Source: Rhodocollybia butyracea (Eukaryota; Basidiomycota; Agaricomycetes; Agaricales; Omphalotaceae). Taken from it: DNA of 64,000 bases. The notes under the pieces were generated by a model. The model was not told the DNA's origin, ran no database searches, and saw nothing but the letters and a program-made list of their open reading frames with translations. How positions within the stretch are numbered: the first letter of the stretch is position 1; every line of letters starts with the position of its first letter. This document shows positions 36,973 to 46,913 of the stretch, piece after piece. The stretch lies in the NCBI GenBank assembly GCA_015501585.1, contig JADNRY010000011.1, positions 124,001-188,000 on the forward strand, given 5' to 3'. Position numbers and translations under genes: made by a program.

Positions 36973-37111
36973 TTGATTTGTCTCACGCTAGGATTCACAC
37001 ACAGCCACAGATAAGAGATTTTCCCCCGCTCGATTCCATGGACGTTTTTATAATTGAGCCCACTTGCTCGGACTCAAAGCAACAGCGCAAATCTCATACA
37101 GTTCAAAGCTT

Positions 37112-37136
37112 TGAAGAGCCCTGAAGCATCCCGAAG
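37112..37136. promoter_or_regulatory. Step-type heat-shock element upstream of the alpha-crystallin gene
   Basis: Three GAA triplets at 37113-37115, 37123-37125 and 37133-37135 are spaced exactly 10 bp, fitting nGAAn-5bp-nGAAn-5bp-nGAAn. This is the step HSE recognised by yeast-type Hsf1. It is about 237 bp upstream of the sHSP-like start codon, with no other gene start nearby. Confidence 0.6.
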
Positions 37137-37680
37137 CTCTGAGCACTCGAGCTCATTGTCCAGTGGCTATTGTTCTATAGCCCATTGTGCCTTTTTATGG
37201 AAATGACCGTTAATCTCACATGACTGATGTCGCCATCAAGAAATCATGCATCATGGCGCCATCACTGGCATTGGCGGTGTCCATGAGATAAGAAACACGA
37301 GGTCAATGAGTCTAGGTTACTGTCCCCGACGCTATTTTATGGAAGATGGCGCGGAGCATGTAGGTATGTATGTAAAGGAGCGTCGGGAGCGGCGAATTAC
37401 AGCGCCTCGCCCCAACCCCGCCCTCGAGGCGGTCACTAAATTTAGTCTTCGGCCTCGTGTCTTTACACCAAGACACGGAATTAGTAAATCGGATACTATA
37501 GGTTCCATAGACCACGGTTCCGAGGCGTTACACGTTTAGACATGTTTCGAGTACTACTAAAGCTCCTCCTGGGGCCAGCTAGTTACCTTTTCAAATAAAT
37601 AAAATAAACTTGGAAACAAGATAGGAACATAAGATATGATAATTGACATGTACAACTTTCCACGACAAGCCCTGTGGTGT
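37137..37680. other. Intergenic sequence, no gene supported
   Basis: This lies between the heat-shock element and the VTA1 3' end. A 97-codon plus frame at 37246-37539 shows no family pattern. A GC-rich patch (CCCGCCCTCGAGGCGG near 37421) may be regulatory, but nothing specific is recognisable. Confidence 0.4.
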
Positions 37681-39098
37681 TCAACCACCGAGAACTGCGA
37701 GCGCTGCACGGAGTTCTTTCCTTGCGTGCTCGGCGTCCTCGTAGTCGAGTGCACTGATGGCAAAACGACAATGTTTCTGGGCTTTCGCTATGACTGCGGG
37801 AGAAAGCTCTACCGCCGGTCGGGCGATGGCAGGAGGGGGCGGGGGTGGCGCAGTATATGAAACCTGTGGAGGTTGAACAACGTGCGCATGCGAGTAGTCA
37901 TTAGGGGGCTGTGGATGTTGCATCGGCGGAGGAACGAAAGGTGGTAGATTGGATTCAGGAGGGAAATGAGGAGCTTCGTTCGCCGGCGGAGGTAGGAGAG
38001 TCGCATCCGCAGAAAAATGAACCTTCTTTGGAGACAAGCTAGTCTTCCGTTTCCTCGAACCGGAAGACTGGTGACTGCCTGCGGAGTCGGTGCTACTCTG
38101 ACTTCCACGTCTTGGCTTTTGTGACCCTGTACCTGTCATAGGGGATTCAGGAGGCCAAGGGCTTCGTTCGAAGACAGCTGGCAAAGAATCATCGGTGGGA
38201 GTTCCCTGTACTGTACCAGCACCGGGAGTAGCAGCAGTACTCCAACGACCAGGAGATATCGGATCAAATGTATCTGGATTAATGCCCAATAAGGCGGATG
38301 GAGGAGTATGTGGAGGAAGAGCTTTATCGAAAACCGGGGGCGGGGAGGAGCGTTTGATAGCAGGTGGAGAAGGAGGTGTACGCTGAGGAGAGGATGACGA
38401 AGGATGGCTATTAGTCGGCGTAGTAGCTGGGATGTCTATACTCGAAGTAGGCGGTACCGCAGGAAAACTGACTTCTTGTTCACCCACAGCTCCGGGAGTA
38501 GGCTTACGGCCCTCTCGGAAGGCTTTGGCGATATCTGCTGCCTTCCATTTCGCATATCGGATCTTCTCTTCCGTCTAAAAATTTGACTTTTGTGAGCAGA
38601 TTGAACTTTTGTAGTTGTAACAGCATACCGATTCCGTGAGTTCTGTCTGTGGAAACGTCTTAAGAACTTCAAGAAAGTTGGCAGCGGCAAGAAACTTTTT
38701 CGCAGTAGATCTAAGGATATTGTGTACTCTGAGCATCAAGTTGTAGTATTTGAGAACGTTTCATACCTTGTACTATCACCTCGACGATCTTCGTCATCTG
38801 CCATTCCAAACACTTTGAGAGCGAAATTCTCGACATAAGCTGCAGATGCAGACTCAATATCAATCGCATCACTGGGCCCAATCTCGTTCTTCAATTTTTC
38901 CAGTACATCAAGCAAGTTGAGTAGGAGGGTCCGGGACGCGTTATCCTTGGCCTTGAGTGATATGCCTACTTGTGCAGCATAGTAAGCGGACCAGTAAGCT
39001 ATGACAGGGTCTTTCTGGTGTAATTCATCTGCTCGCTGCAGATAAGGGGTAATTGCTTTGAGAGCAGGAGGAACAGACGATAAACCGAAGGAAGCCAT
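37681..39098 (-). CDS. vta1: VTA1/LIP5, ESCRT-III-Vps4 cofactor
   Basis: ATG 39096-39098 begins MASFGLSSVPPALKAITPYL followed by QRADELHQKDPVIAYW, the conserved start of the Vta1 MIT-like domain. YYAAQVGISL, LLDVLEKLK and YVENFALKVFGMADDEDR follow; after introns come KKFLAAANFLEVLKTFP and EKIRYAKWKAADIAKAFREG. A Pro-rich linker of about 200 residues leads to the C-terminal VSL region. It reads ELSPAVIAKAQKHCRFAISA then LDYEDAEHARKELRAALAVL and binds Vps4. VTA1 stimulates the Vps4 ATPase that dismantles ESCRT-III at endosomes. All landmark regions are present and the reading is continuous across splices. Stop 37681-37683. Confidence 0.93.
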
Positions 39099-40445
39099 GT
39101 CTTTTGTTGGCTGTTTCGCAAAAGTTGCGCAGGCTTATATAGACGGAGTCCGCAGCAAAGCTGCTACGTTAGAAGTCACAAAACTTTGAAATCAATATGC
39201 TCAGTTTTGAATGCTGCCGAAAAATGAAACAAAACGACTGGAGGAGAAGTAGCAGAATGACATCACACCTGGCCAGCGCTAAATATTTCATCCTCTCCTA
39301 TTTCTGCTCCAGTAATCTTTGCTAAACTCAATGCCGATGGATTTCCATTGTTTCATTCTTAGAATAGTGAACTTCGAAGGGGCGTGTTGAACGCGAGATT
39401 TTTGGCTCTAACCAAATCATCAAGGTGCCACAAAACATTCTTTCTCTCTTTGACAATGATGTACTTAGAAGTAACTAACGTTGTAGGCTCCATGATCTTC
39501 TGCCATTTGGCTTGGTGCGATGGCTGAGGCCAGCGGAGGCTCCAACATCACTGATTTCGTTCACTATTAATGCACTCGAATTGATCCAAGTCTGTCAAGC
39601 GATACGGTCGTGTGGTCCGAGTACACAAAAAGGTCGAAAGACCTTCGATCTGGAGCCATTGACGAACATACATGGTGCTTCGAAGTGGAGGCCTGAGGTA
39701 CCAAGGCTCATCATTCTCGTATTAAGGCTGAAATGCGGATATCACGGCCTACGGTAATTTCGTCTTCCTCACGACTTTAACTAATAACTAGAGAGTACTG
39801 TTCAAGCTCAAACAGGAACTCCACAGATCTTCAGATGACTATTTACTACAGAACGAGGACAAGGGCAGACATCTGGAATCTCTCTTCCTCAACGTCGCTG
39901 CTTGATTCAATCTACATACAACTTTAGTGTAACGTCCGAGTTCCGACAGCGATCGACAACCTATGGTCGTCTGCAAAGGATCTGAGTACATGGCGTGGAA
40001 TCTGGGGCGAAGAACAAGGGTAAGCACGGTGGAGGCTATTTATCCAATCTGTGGGCTTCATACTAAAGCTAACTACAAGAGTCCGTGAACCTAGGAGTAT
40101 AATTCGTGAGCTCCAAGTTTGAGCAGCTATGTGCAAGTCGACAATAATACGGCGCTATCGAGTTGTCTCTTGACCTAGTACTTGATACGAATCTACCCAA
40201 GTGGGTCCATAAACGTCATAGGGAGTGAGTTCCATGTTCGGTATATCAATAGTTCTAGCTTCAGGAACGACGTTGTCGAAATATACATTCTATATGCACA
40301 AGAGTGGAGCATTGGGGTAATTCCCAAGTGTCGCAACGCCTCGCGTCTGCAGCATGCAGATCCCCAACAGACACTCATCTGCACTCGCTCAAAGTAGGTA
40401 GAGCAAATCGGAATGCCGATGAGAAGGGGAAAGTGTTAATCCGTG
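39099..40445. other. Gene-poor region with possible decayed coding exons
   Basis: This is about 1.35 kb upstream of VTA1. A plus-strand stretch at about 39500-40030 gives fragments with a protein-like character: LVRWLRPAEAPTSLISFTIN, SKWRPEVPRLIILVLRL and LWSSAKDLSTWRGIWGEEQG. They fall in different frames separated by stops. The style (short leucine-rich strands with Trp-rich turns) is that of fungal F-box/LRR proteins, but I cannot assemble a gene. I treat it as a possible pseudogene remnant. Confidence 0.3.
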
Positions 40446-41441
40446 TCAGGAGTGATCCAGATTTTCCACAGAGATGGGGCTATCTATCATACGTGAGGGA
40501 CTTAATACGCTGGTATTTGACGAGTAAGGGATGGGAATTATCGGTGGGAGTGATGCGGATAGTCTGTCCGTTGGATTACTCGAAGCTGGAGCGGTGACAG
40601 GGATAGAGTTGTGCCTCGAGGAGGAAGATAAGTTGATATTTGGGGCTTGCAAAGCGTGAAACTCTGTCAAAGCCTTCGACAGTCCATCCAACTAAACAAT
40701 ATGTAGCTCAGAAAGATATGAACGCATCTGGACAGCGAAAAGTTATATTACCTTGGCCATAATGTTGTTTACGCCTTCCTTCCTCCCTTCGAAATGGTCA
40801 GCTAGTCTCGCAAAGTCTTCATCTCTTTCTCTATCTTTCCTTTGCTCTTCGTCCTCGTCCCCTCCAACGCCGACTCCTTCGTCATGCTCCAGGTCCAGAA
40901 GGTCTACTGTCCCACTGGTAGCACGTACGGGTGGCCTGTGAGTAGCATTGGGTGCCCGGTTGTGACCCCTACTGTGATCATTCTTGCCTATTCCTTCCAG
41001 TTCAAGATGCAAAGCCGCAATCTGGCCCTGTAAATCTAGCACAGTAGACAGGTGCGACCAAATTTCCTCATTACGGTTGGCAGCATCACTCAGCGGTACG
41101 TGAGCATCTGGATACAGGATGGGATCTGGAAGTACAAGTGTACCCGTAGTTTGACCATCGAAAGGATCTCGAACGACTTGTGAAGTAGGATTAGGAGTGA
41201 CTAGTGTAGCTAAGCCTGCAAACGTTTGAACTCTAATTGGCTTGTCTTCATCATTAGGAATCCGTTCAGCAGTTTCTGAATCATATAGATTCGAAAGTAT
41301 AGCATCGTGAGGAGTCTGCAGATCTGTAGTTAAGCGAAATGGAGTGCTGGAGGGTGCTACGGCTGCCGGAGGCGCGATTATTTCAGAAAGTTCTTCACCA
41401 ATTTCATTTTGGGGCTTTTTTGCGAACAGTGAAGAGAGCAT
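40446..41441 (-). CDS. Uncharacterised basidiomycete protein
   Basis: I do not recognise this family. Two exons are joined by a GTAATA-TAG intron (about 40692-40750). Together they encode a soluble protein starting MLSSLFAKKPQNEIGEELSE (ATG 41439-41441). It has a weakly conserved middle (FAGLATLVTPNPTSQVV, DPFDGQTTGTLVLPDP), and a predicted helix follows (EIWSHLSTVLDLQGQIAALH). An acidic/basic stretch (GGDEDEEQRKDRERDEDF) precedes the C-terminal helix EGVNNIMAKLDGLSKALTEF, and the tail is Ser-rich. An in-frame upstream ATG at 41520-41522 is possible, but it would sit two bases from a tRNA gene, so I prefer the internal one. Coiled-coil-like helices suggest a structural or adaptor role; this is inference only. 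Stop 40446-40448. Confidence 0.65.
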
Positions 41442-41523
41442 AAGTTGGGCGCCTAATAATGAGCTCCACAATTGTCCCCAAGTCAGAGAGCGTATCACCG
41501 GAGCTTTTCCTATTCTAAGCATC

Positions 41524-41611
41524 GGTTCGATGGCGTAGTTGGTTATCGCATCTGTCTAACATCGACAAATCACTGCACAGAAGGTCCCCGGTTCGAGCCC
41601 GGGTCGAATCA
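41524..41611 (+). tRNA. tRNA-Val (AAC) with 14-nt intron
   Basis: The acceptor stem GGTTCGA pairs with TCGAATC before discriminator A (41611), with one G-T pair. The D arm is GCG/CGC, the anticodon stem TCTGT (41551-41555) pairs with ACAGA (41577-41581), and the T arm is CCGG-TTCGAGC-CCGG. The anticodon AAC is at 41558-41560. The loop is interrupted after position 37 by TCGACAAATCACTG (41562-41575), the canonical place for nuclear tRNA introns. The mature sequence closely resembles yeast tRNA-Val(AAC). A run of T follows the gene (near 41630), suitable for RNA polymerase III termination. Confidence 0.92.
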
Positions 41612-42107
41612 TATTGCTGCTGTTACACTTTTTCTTTCGATATTGTTATCTACTAGTAGTTATTATTGCCGAACCTTTAGGTTGGGCTCTGTAGACGAAT
41701 GTTCGATGTATATACCCAAAATGGTTCCAAATCTGTCGATGGCCGTGTCCTATTGATTATTTTGCTTTCAACGTGGACTTCATCTACAGACACTAGTATA
41801 CCGTCGCTTTCCCTTCGCCTCAATCTAAGTCTTGAGGCTGGACTAGACTGAGACCTACTGAGATTGCGCTTCAATACTTGTTACACTCATAAGTCAGATT
41901 TCTGGGGGATACTGACTCTAACTTGAGCAACAATATTTCGAGTCAGAGGAAAAAGCAAGCACGCATACTACCTATCAATTGTGTCCCCATTCTCATCTGC
42001 TACAAGTAAAGAAAGGTTCGGCCCTTGCCGCAGTCGCGGCCATTCCCCTCAGTGATCATTCATGAGGCTACACTTCAAGAAAGAACAGTGTATGTACATA
42101 CTAAGAA
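41612..42107. other. Intergenic sequence, no gene supported
   Basis: It lies between tRNA-Val and the 3' end of the first acetylesterase copy. TTTTTCTTTC at about 41629 can end tRNA transcription. Otherwise only short frames without family resemblance. Confidence 0.5.
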
Positions 42108-43193
42108 TTACAAACAGCCATCTGTTACGAGACCAGTCAAAATTATCTTCCAATGCAAATTTTACGACTCACTTGGAACGGCTTCGCCTGCACTGTTCAC
42201 AAATTCTTTCAAAGTACTGGATGAACAAAGCACTCCACGAATGAATGCTTCTGCTACAACGTTGGCCCCAGTGGGTGAAGTGTGGAGGTGATCAACTGGA
42301 TAAAATGTATCCACAGTTGTTTCGCCAATAGCTTCATAGGCTTTTGTCCTAGTTAGTATCAGTTCAAGCAACCCTCATGACTTACACACCTTGCGCTACA
42401 TAGTCGAAGTGGTCGATGTAAGTAACACTTGTATTTCCAGCTACTTCTTGGGCATCAGGAACAAATCTAGGGGCTGCGGCGAGCACGTCTCCTGTCCAAA
42501 TGTTATCGGGGGTCTGAGAAGAAACAATCGGAATAGCTCCTTTAGCTTTCAGAGAGTTGACTGCGTTTGTCACGTAGAAGTTGAACGTATGAATGACCTC
42601 CGTGGATCCACTATTTTTTGGGCGGTCAGAATATGAGGTAAGGCAAAAATACACTCGCATACTCTGGTTCTACCACCGTGCTAGTGCCATTAACAGCATC
42701 ACCTGAGGGAAATTTTTTCTTTAGTTATTTCAAGTCAAAAACGAAGCCGATGGATGTACCAACGGCGTCTTCATCGCCATTATCGACGGCCCCAGAGGTA
42801 CCATCGTTGTGACCAAACTCAATAACTAACACAATTCTGTAAGTTATAGAATATGCCTCTGACACAAAGAAATCACTCACCCACAAAGTCTCCAGCCACG
42901 ACCTCATCAATGATAGCTGTGAAAAGACCTTCTGCAGTATAGCTGCGAGCACTGGTACCAGCTACAGCTTGATTACTGATAGGTAGTGTGAGGTACTGGC
43001 CGACAAATTCTCCCCATCCTAGTATCAGACATGATTAGACAGGAGTATATCATAAATAAAGTATCCCACCGTCTGTGTCAGTTCCAGGACCATCCCCTCC
43101 AGGAGCCATGGTACTATCCCCGGCAAGGTATAGTGTTTGGCCCAAAGCAGGGGGAAGCAATGAAAGCACGGCGGCGACTGCGAGAGAGAACAT
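42108..43193 (-). CDS. Rhamnogalacturonan acetylesterase-like secreted GDSL/SGNH hydrolase (CE12 type), copy A
   Basis: ATG 43191-43193 starts MFSLAVAAVLSLLPPALGQ, a clear signal peptide. Block I of SGNH hydrolases follows at once (LYLAGDSTMAPGG, catalytic Ser). GWGEFVGQYL, VIEFGHNDG (block III Asn), EVIHTFNFYV, and FYPVDHLHTSPTGA (DxxH with catalytic Asp and His) complete the fold. This order defines rhamnogalacturonan acetylesterases, which deacetylate the RG-I pectin backbone. Six or seven short introns are needed. The last one (GTGAGT at about 42170) splices to a tiny exon giving the C-terminal NGCL and stop 42108-42110. The expected length is about 255 residues. It is one of three tandem, same-strand paralogues sharing intron positions. 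Confidence 0.88.
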
Positions 43194-43724
43194 GTTCTAC
43201 TGGGCGTTGCAACCTCAGGCTTCAGAGGTATTTCTTATACTCAACAAGCGGTCCGCTGCAAAATCGTCGGTAAAATGCACGAGGGACATCATGATAATCT
43301 GGAAGTGAATACGGCCCGGAGGTCAAAGACACAGACGAGCGTGAAAGAAAGTCTCATCGTTATACCGTGTAGAAGCCTGTCCTACGTTCGGGAAGAAGTC
43401 GTTCTATTCATAGCCTCCAAACCTTGACTCACTTGTGCTTTGTTCCTCCTTGAGAACCGCATGGTCAGTACAAAAGGTTCTATTTCTATCAGAACAGCAC
43501 CAACCTTCATTCGAGTCCCTCAGGTCATTGTTTTTTCCTTCTTCGACCTGCCAGATCTCTTCAGCCGCTGAAGGGCCGACGTGATTGCCTTCTTCTCCTG
43601 CTTCGTCTCTGGAGAATACCGTCCCGTTGCCGGATACCGCGATGGAGCTGCGGATGTCCCACCCTTTTCAATGACTTTGTTACTTCTACTCACAGCGTGC
43701 GCTCCCAGACAGTTTAGATTGTGC
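43194..43724. other. Intergenic sequence between acetylesterase copies A and B
   Basis: It holds the conserved copy A promoter block (separate entry). The rest has only a Lys/Arg-rich 79-codon minus frame (43520-43759) with no family pattern, which I do not call. Confidence 0.5.
43247..43289 (-). promoter_or_regulatory. Conserved acetylesterase promoter block, copy A
   Basis: AGCGGTCCGCT (43247-43257) is an 11-bp palindrome, CGG-N-CCG inverted triplets. It is followed by AAATCGTCGGTAAAATGCAC. The palindrome begins 54 bp from the start codon. The same block recurs before copies B and C. TATA-like TATAAGAAAT lies between it and the ATG. Confidence 0.65.
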
Positions 43725-43801
43725 GATTCGATGGCTAACGTGAGATCTGGTATATACATATAGATATATGCGTGTCCTTGGTTCGAGCCTGCATCGAATC
43801 A
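43725..43801 (+). pseudogene. Degenerate tRNA-Val-like sequence
   Basis: GATTCGA (43725-43731) and TCGAATC (43794-43800) form a perfect 7-bp acceptor stem followed by A, and GGTTCGAGCC keeps the T-loop core. The ends resemble tRNA-Val at 41524-41611 (TTCGATGGC at the 5' side; CGAATCAT at the 3' side). The D loop, anticodon arm and T stem do not fold. At 77 nt it has tRNA size. It is most likely a decayed tRNA gene or tRNA-derived insert. Confidence 0.55.
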
Positions 43802-43994
43802 TAGAATGATCACTTTAGGTTTTCGCTCTTGACTCCGTTCAGGGGGGCTTCCGTCTGGAAGTGGCCAGTCAAACGAGAGATTATAGGAATGACGAAAGAG
43901 TTTCGGTGTACTACTACTACACCCGCGTCCTTGCACTTTAGGACTTCGTGTTCATACATCAAGATATTTCGCATTGTAATGCTACCAATGTAAT
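43802..43994. other. Short spacer downstream of acetylesterase copy B
   Basis: AT-balanced sequence between the tRNA relic and the 3' end of copy B; nothing recognisable. Confidence 0.4.
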
Positions 43995-45081
43995 TTACAA
44001 ACAGCCATCTGTATTACCAGTCAGATTCCTATATCGAACTAGAAATAATTCCAACTTACTCGGAACGGCCTCGCCTACACTGTTCACAAAGCCTTTCAAA
44101 GTGCTGGATGAACAAAGCACTCCACGAATAAATGCTTCCGCCACAACGTTGGCCCCAGTGGGCGAAGTGTGGAGATGATCAATAGGATAAAAGGTATTCA
44201 CAGTTGTTTCTCCAATAGCTTCATAAGCTTTTTTGACCTAGTCAAATACAGTTCAAGCAACACCCATGACCTACTTACCTTGAGCTACATAGTCGAAGTG
44301 ATCAATATAGGTGACGCTGGTATTTCCAGCCACTTCCTGGGCATCAGGAACAAATCTCGAGGGTGCGGCGAGCACGTTTCCTGTCCAAATGTTGTCGGGA
44401 GTCTGAGAAGAAACAATTGGAATAGCCCCCTTAGCTTTCAGAGAGTTGACTGCGTTTGTCACGTAAAAGTTGAACGTATGGATGACTTCCGTGGATCCAC
44501 TGGTTTTGAGTGGTCAGAATATGAGACAAGGCAGATATTTCACGAACGTACTTCGGCTCTACGACTGTGCTAGTACCAGTAACACTATCGCCTGCGAAGG
44601 TTGGTTACGACAAGTAGAAGACGAAAAAGAACATAAAGTAGACATACCACCAGCATCTTCATCGCCATTATCGATGGCCCCAGAGTTACCATCGTTGTGA
44701 CCAAACTCAATAACTTAAGTATGAGACAATTTAAGCAATAGAAGAAGATGCCTCAGGCGCAAGACACTACTCACCTACAAAGTCACCAGTCACCACCTCG
44801 TTTATGATAGCTGTAAAAAGGCCCTCTGCAGTATAGCTACGGGCGCTGGTACCAGCTACAGCTTTATTACTGATCGGTATTGTAAGGTACTGCCCGACAA
44901 ATTGTCCCCACCCTAAGAGGCATCCTTAATAGACACAAGTACATCAAAACTGGAATATCGCACCATCTGTCCCAGCACCACCTCCTCCCGAAGCCATGGT
45001 ACTGTCCCCGGCAAGGTATAGTGTGCGGCCTAAACAGGAAGGCAGCAATGAAAGCACAAATGCGACTGCGAGAGAGAACAT
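43995..45081 (-). CDS. Rhamnogalacturonan acetylesterase-like secreted GDSL/SGNH hydrolase (CE12 type), copy B
   Basis: ATG 45079-45081 begins MFSLAVAFVLSLLPSCLGR (signal peptide), then TLYLAGDSTMASGG (catalytic Ser), EFGHNDG, EVIHTFNFYVTNAV and FYPIDHLHTSPTGANVVAEA (catalytic Asp/His). The intron positions equal those of copy A. These include the join VVEP|NGSTEVIH across a GTACGT-CAG intron and the terminal A|AT splice giving NGCL with stop 43995-43997. Near-identical segments (GVLCSSSTLK, AKGAIPIVSSQTPDNIWTG) show recent duplication. The catalytic set is complete, so it is probably functional. Predicted role: extracellular deacetylation of pectin RG-I. Confidence 0.88.
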
Positions 45082-45378
45082 GTTAAAATTGAGAGGTGCA
45101 GCCCTTGGCGGAGAGATTTCTTATAAGGATTTCAGAGAGCGGCCCGCTGCGAGTTCATCGGTAAAATGAACGAGGAACCAAGACGGTCAGGAGGTGAATG
45201 GATGAGTGTGCAAGTAGATCTCAATGATAAATTCGAAAGATTCAACGCTTGTGGTGGAGATAAAGTCTTGAGACAGTGGCTTCAGATTGTGACACAGATT
45301 TTTCCGCTGTCTATCAGTAGCGTCGAAACAAATTCGAATACACATGTACTGTAGTACTCGGAAATGAATGTACTTAAT
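45082..45378. other. Spacer between acetylesterase copies B and C
   Basis: It contains the copy B promoter block (separate entry) and the 3' flank of copy C. The only frame, 45166-45354, lacks family resemblance. Confidence 0.5.
45138..45179 (-). promoter_or_regulatory. Conserved acetylesterase promoter block, copy B
   Basis: AGCGGCCCGCT at 45138-45148 is followed by a CGG in TTCATCGGTAAAATGAACGA. The palindrome starts 57 bp from the ATG. TTATAAGAAAT on the minus strand between block and ATG is a good TATA box. Confidence 0.65.
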
Positions 45379-46470
45379 TTACAAACAGCCGTCTGTACGA
45401 GGCCACTTAAATTTATGTTTTAAGACAACAAAAGGAATCAACTCACTAGGAACAGCCTCGCCTGCACTGTTCACAAATTGTTTCAAAGTGCTGGATGAAC
45501 AGAGCACTCCACGAATAAAAGCTTCAGCCACAATGTTGGCACCAGTGGGTGTAGTGTGAGTATGGTCAATAGGATAAAAAGTATTGACCGTTGTTTCTCC
45601 GATAATTTCGTAGGCTTTTGACGGAGTCGTCATTATTGATTCGAGCAACACTAATGAATTACGCACCTTGGGCCACATAATCGTAGTGATCAATGTAAGT
45701 AACGCTTGTGTTTCCAGCTACTTCTTGAGCAAAGGGAACAAATCTAGGAGGGGCGGTAATCACGTTGCCAGTCCAAATGTCGTCAGGAGTTTGGGCAGAA
45801 ACGATCGGAATGGCTCCCTTGGCTTTGAGCGAGTTGACTGCGTTTGTCATGTAGAAGTTGAATGTGTGGATGACCTCAGTGGATCCACTATTTTTTTAGG
45901 CGGTCAGGATATGAGGCAAGACAGACACTTCACGAACTTACTCTGATTCTACCACCGTGCTAGTAGCAGTAAGACTATCGCCTACGAGATTTATTTAATG
46001 AATAGCACACGAGCTTAGTGATAAAAGTGGCAAATGTACCAAAGGCATCTTCCCTGCCATTATCGACGGCCCCAGAGAGACCATCGTTGTGACCAAACTC
46101 AATAACTATAAATGCTGTCAGCGGCAAAACATGACTTTGGCGCCAGAAAACACTCACCCACGAAGTCTCCTGCCACCACCTCGTTAATGATAGTAGTGAA
46201 ACGGCCCTCCTCAGTAAAGCTGCGAGCACTTCTACCGGCTATGGCTTGATTACTAATAGTCAGTGTGAGGTATTGGCCGACATATTGTCCCCATCCTAAC
46301 ACCAGGTATGCTTAGTAGACCTGAGTATTAGCCCAAAACATCGCACCATCTGTGCCAGTTCCAGCACCATCTCCCCCGGGAGCCATAGTACTATCCCCGG
46401 CAAGGTATAGTGTTCGGCCCAACGCGGAAGGCAACAATGAAAGTACAGCGGCGACTGTTAGAAAGAACAT
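45379..46470 (-). CDS. Rhamnogalacturonan acetylesterase-like secreted GDSL/SGNH hydrolase (CE12 type), copy C
   Basis: ATG 46468-46470 begins MFFLTVAAVLSLLPSALGR (signal peptide), then TLYLAGDSTMAPGG, WGQYVGQYLTLTIS, EFGHNDGLSGAVDNG and FYPIDHTHTTPTGANIVAEA. The catalytic Ser, Asn and Asp/His positions are kept; the DxxH surroundings differ (HTHTT against HLHTS in A and B). The intron plan is the same as in the other copies. The E(SD)GSTEVIH join uses a GTAAGT-TAG intron and the terminal splice gives NGCL, stop 45379-45381. It is somewhat more diverged than A and B, for example EVAGNTSVTYIDHYDYVAQ and MTNAVNSL. Possibly different substrate fine specificity; this is inference. Confidence 0.87.
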
Positions 46471-46913
46471 GTTAGACTCCTAGGATGCAGCTTCCAAAAG
46501 CATTCTTTTATGCATGTACCTCAAAGAGCGGCCCGCTGCAAAATCGTCGGTAAAATGCACGATAGACATGATCGAGCCACAGTGTAGCCAGTATGGTCAG
46601 GGGGTCTGAAAAACAGTGTGAAAGTAGCCGTGTAACGTTGACCTTTCAAACCTTCGCGGCAGATGATTCCGCAGCATGCCGGATTACATCTTGGCTCACT
46701 GTACCATCTCTTGTTCCCTTGAATCGCATGATCAGTGCATTGACAGTCAAACATTCCATTTACTTAACTATCATTAGAAAAGCATACATCTTTTCTATCA
46801 TCCATGTCACTATTGGAGTGGCCCAAGACACTCGGTGAGTCAAATACACAGCGAGCATGGGTGCATAAATGAAGATACGTATGACGATACATATGAGCGC
46901 CTAAGTTGACGGA
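46471..46913. other. Intergenic sequence upstream of acetylesterase copy C and downstream of GNL1
   Basis: It holds the copy C promoter block. The remainder has only short frames without family pattern. Confidence 0.5.
46527..46569 (-). promoter_or_regulatory. Conserved acetylesterase promoter block, copy C
   Basis: AGCGGCCCGCT at 46527-46537 is followed by AAATCGTCGGTAAAATGCAC, identical over that part to copy A. The palindrome starts 57 bp from the ATG, with GCATAAAAGA as a TATA-like element between. Confidence 0.65.

Noticed and set aside
43520..43759. 79-codon Lys/Arg-rich minus-strand frame
   Set aside because: No family resemblance, and it overlaps the start of the tRNA relic.
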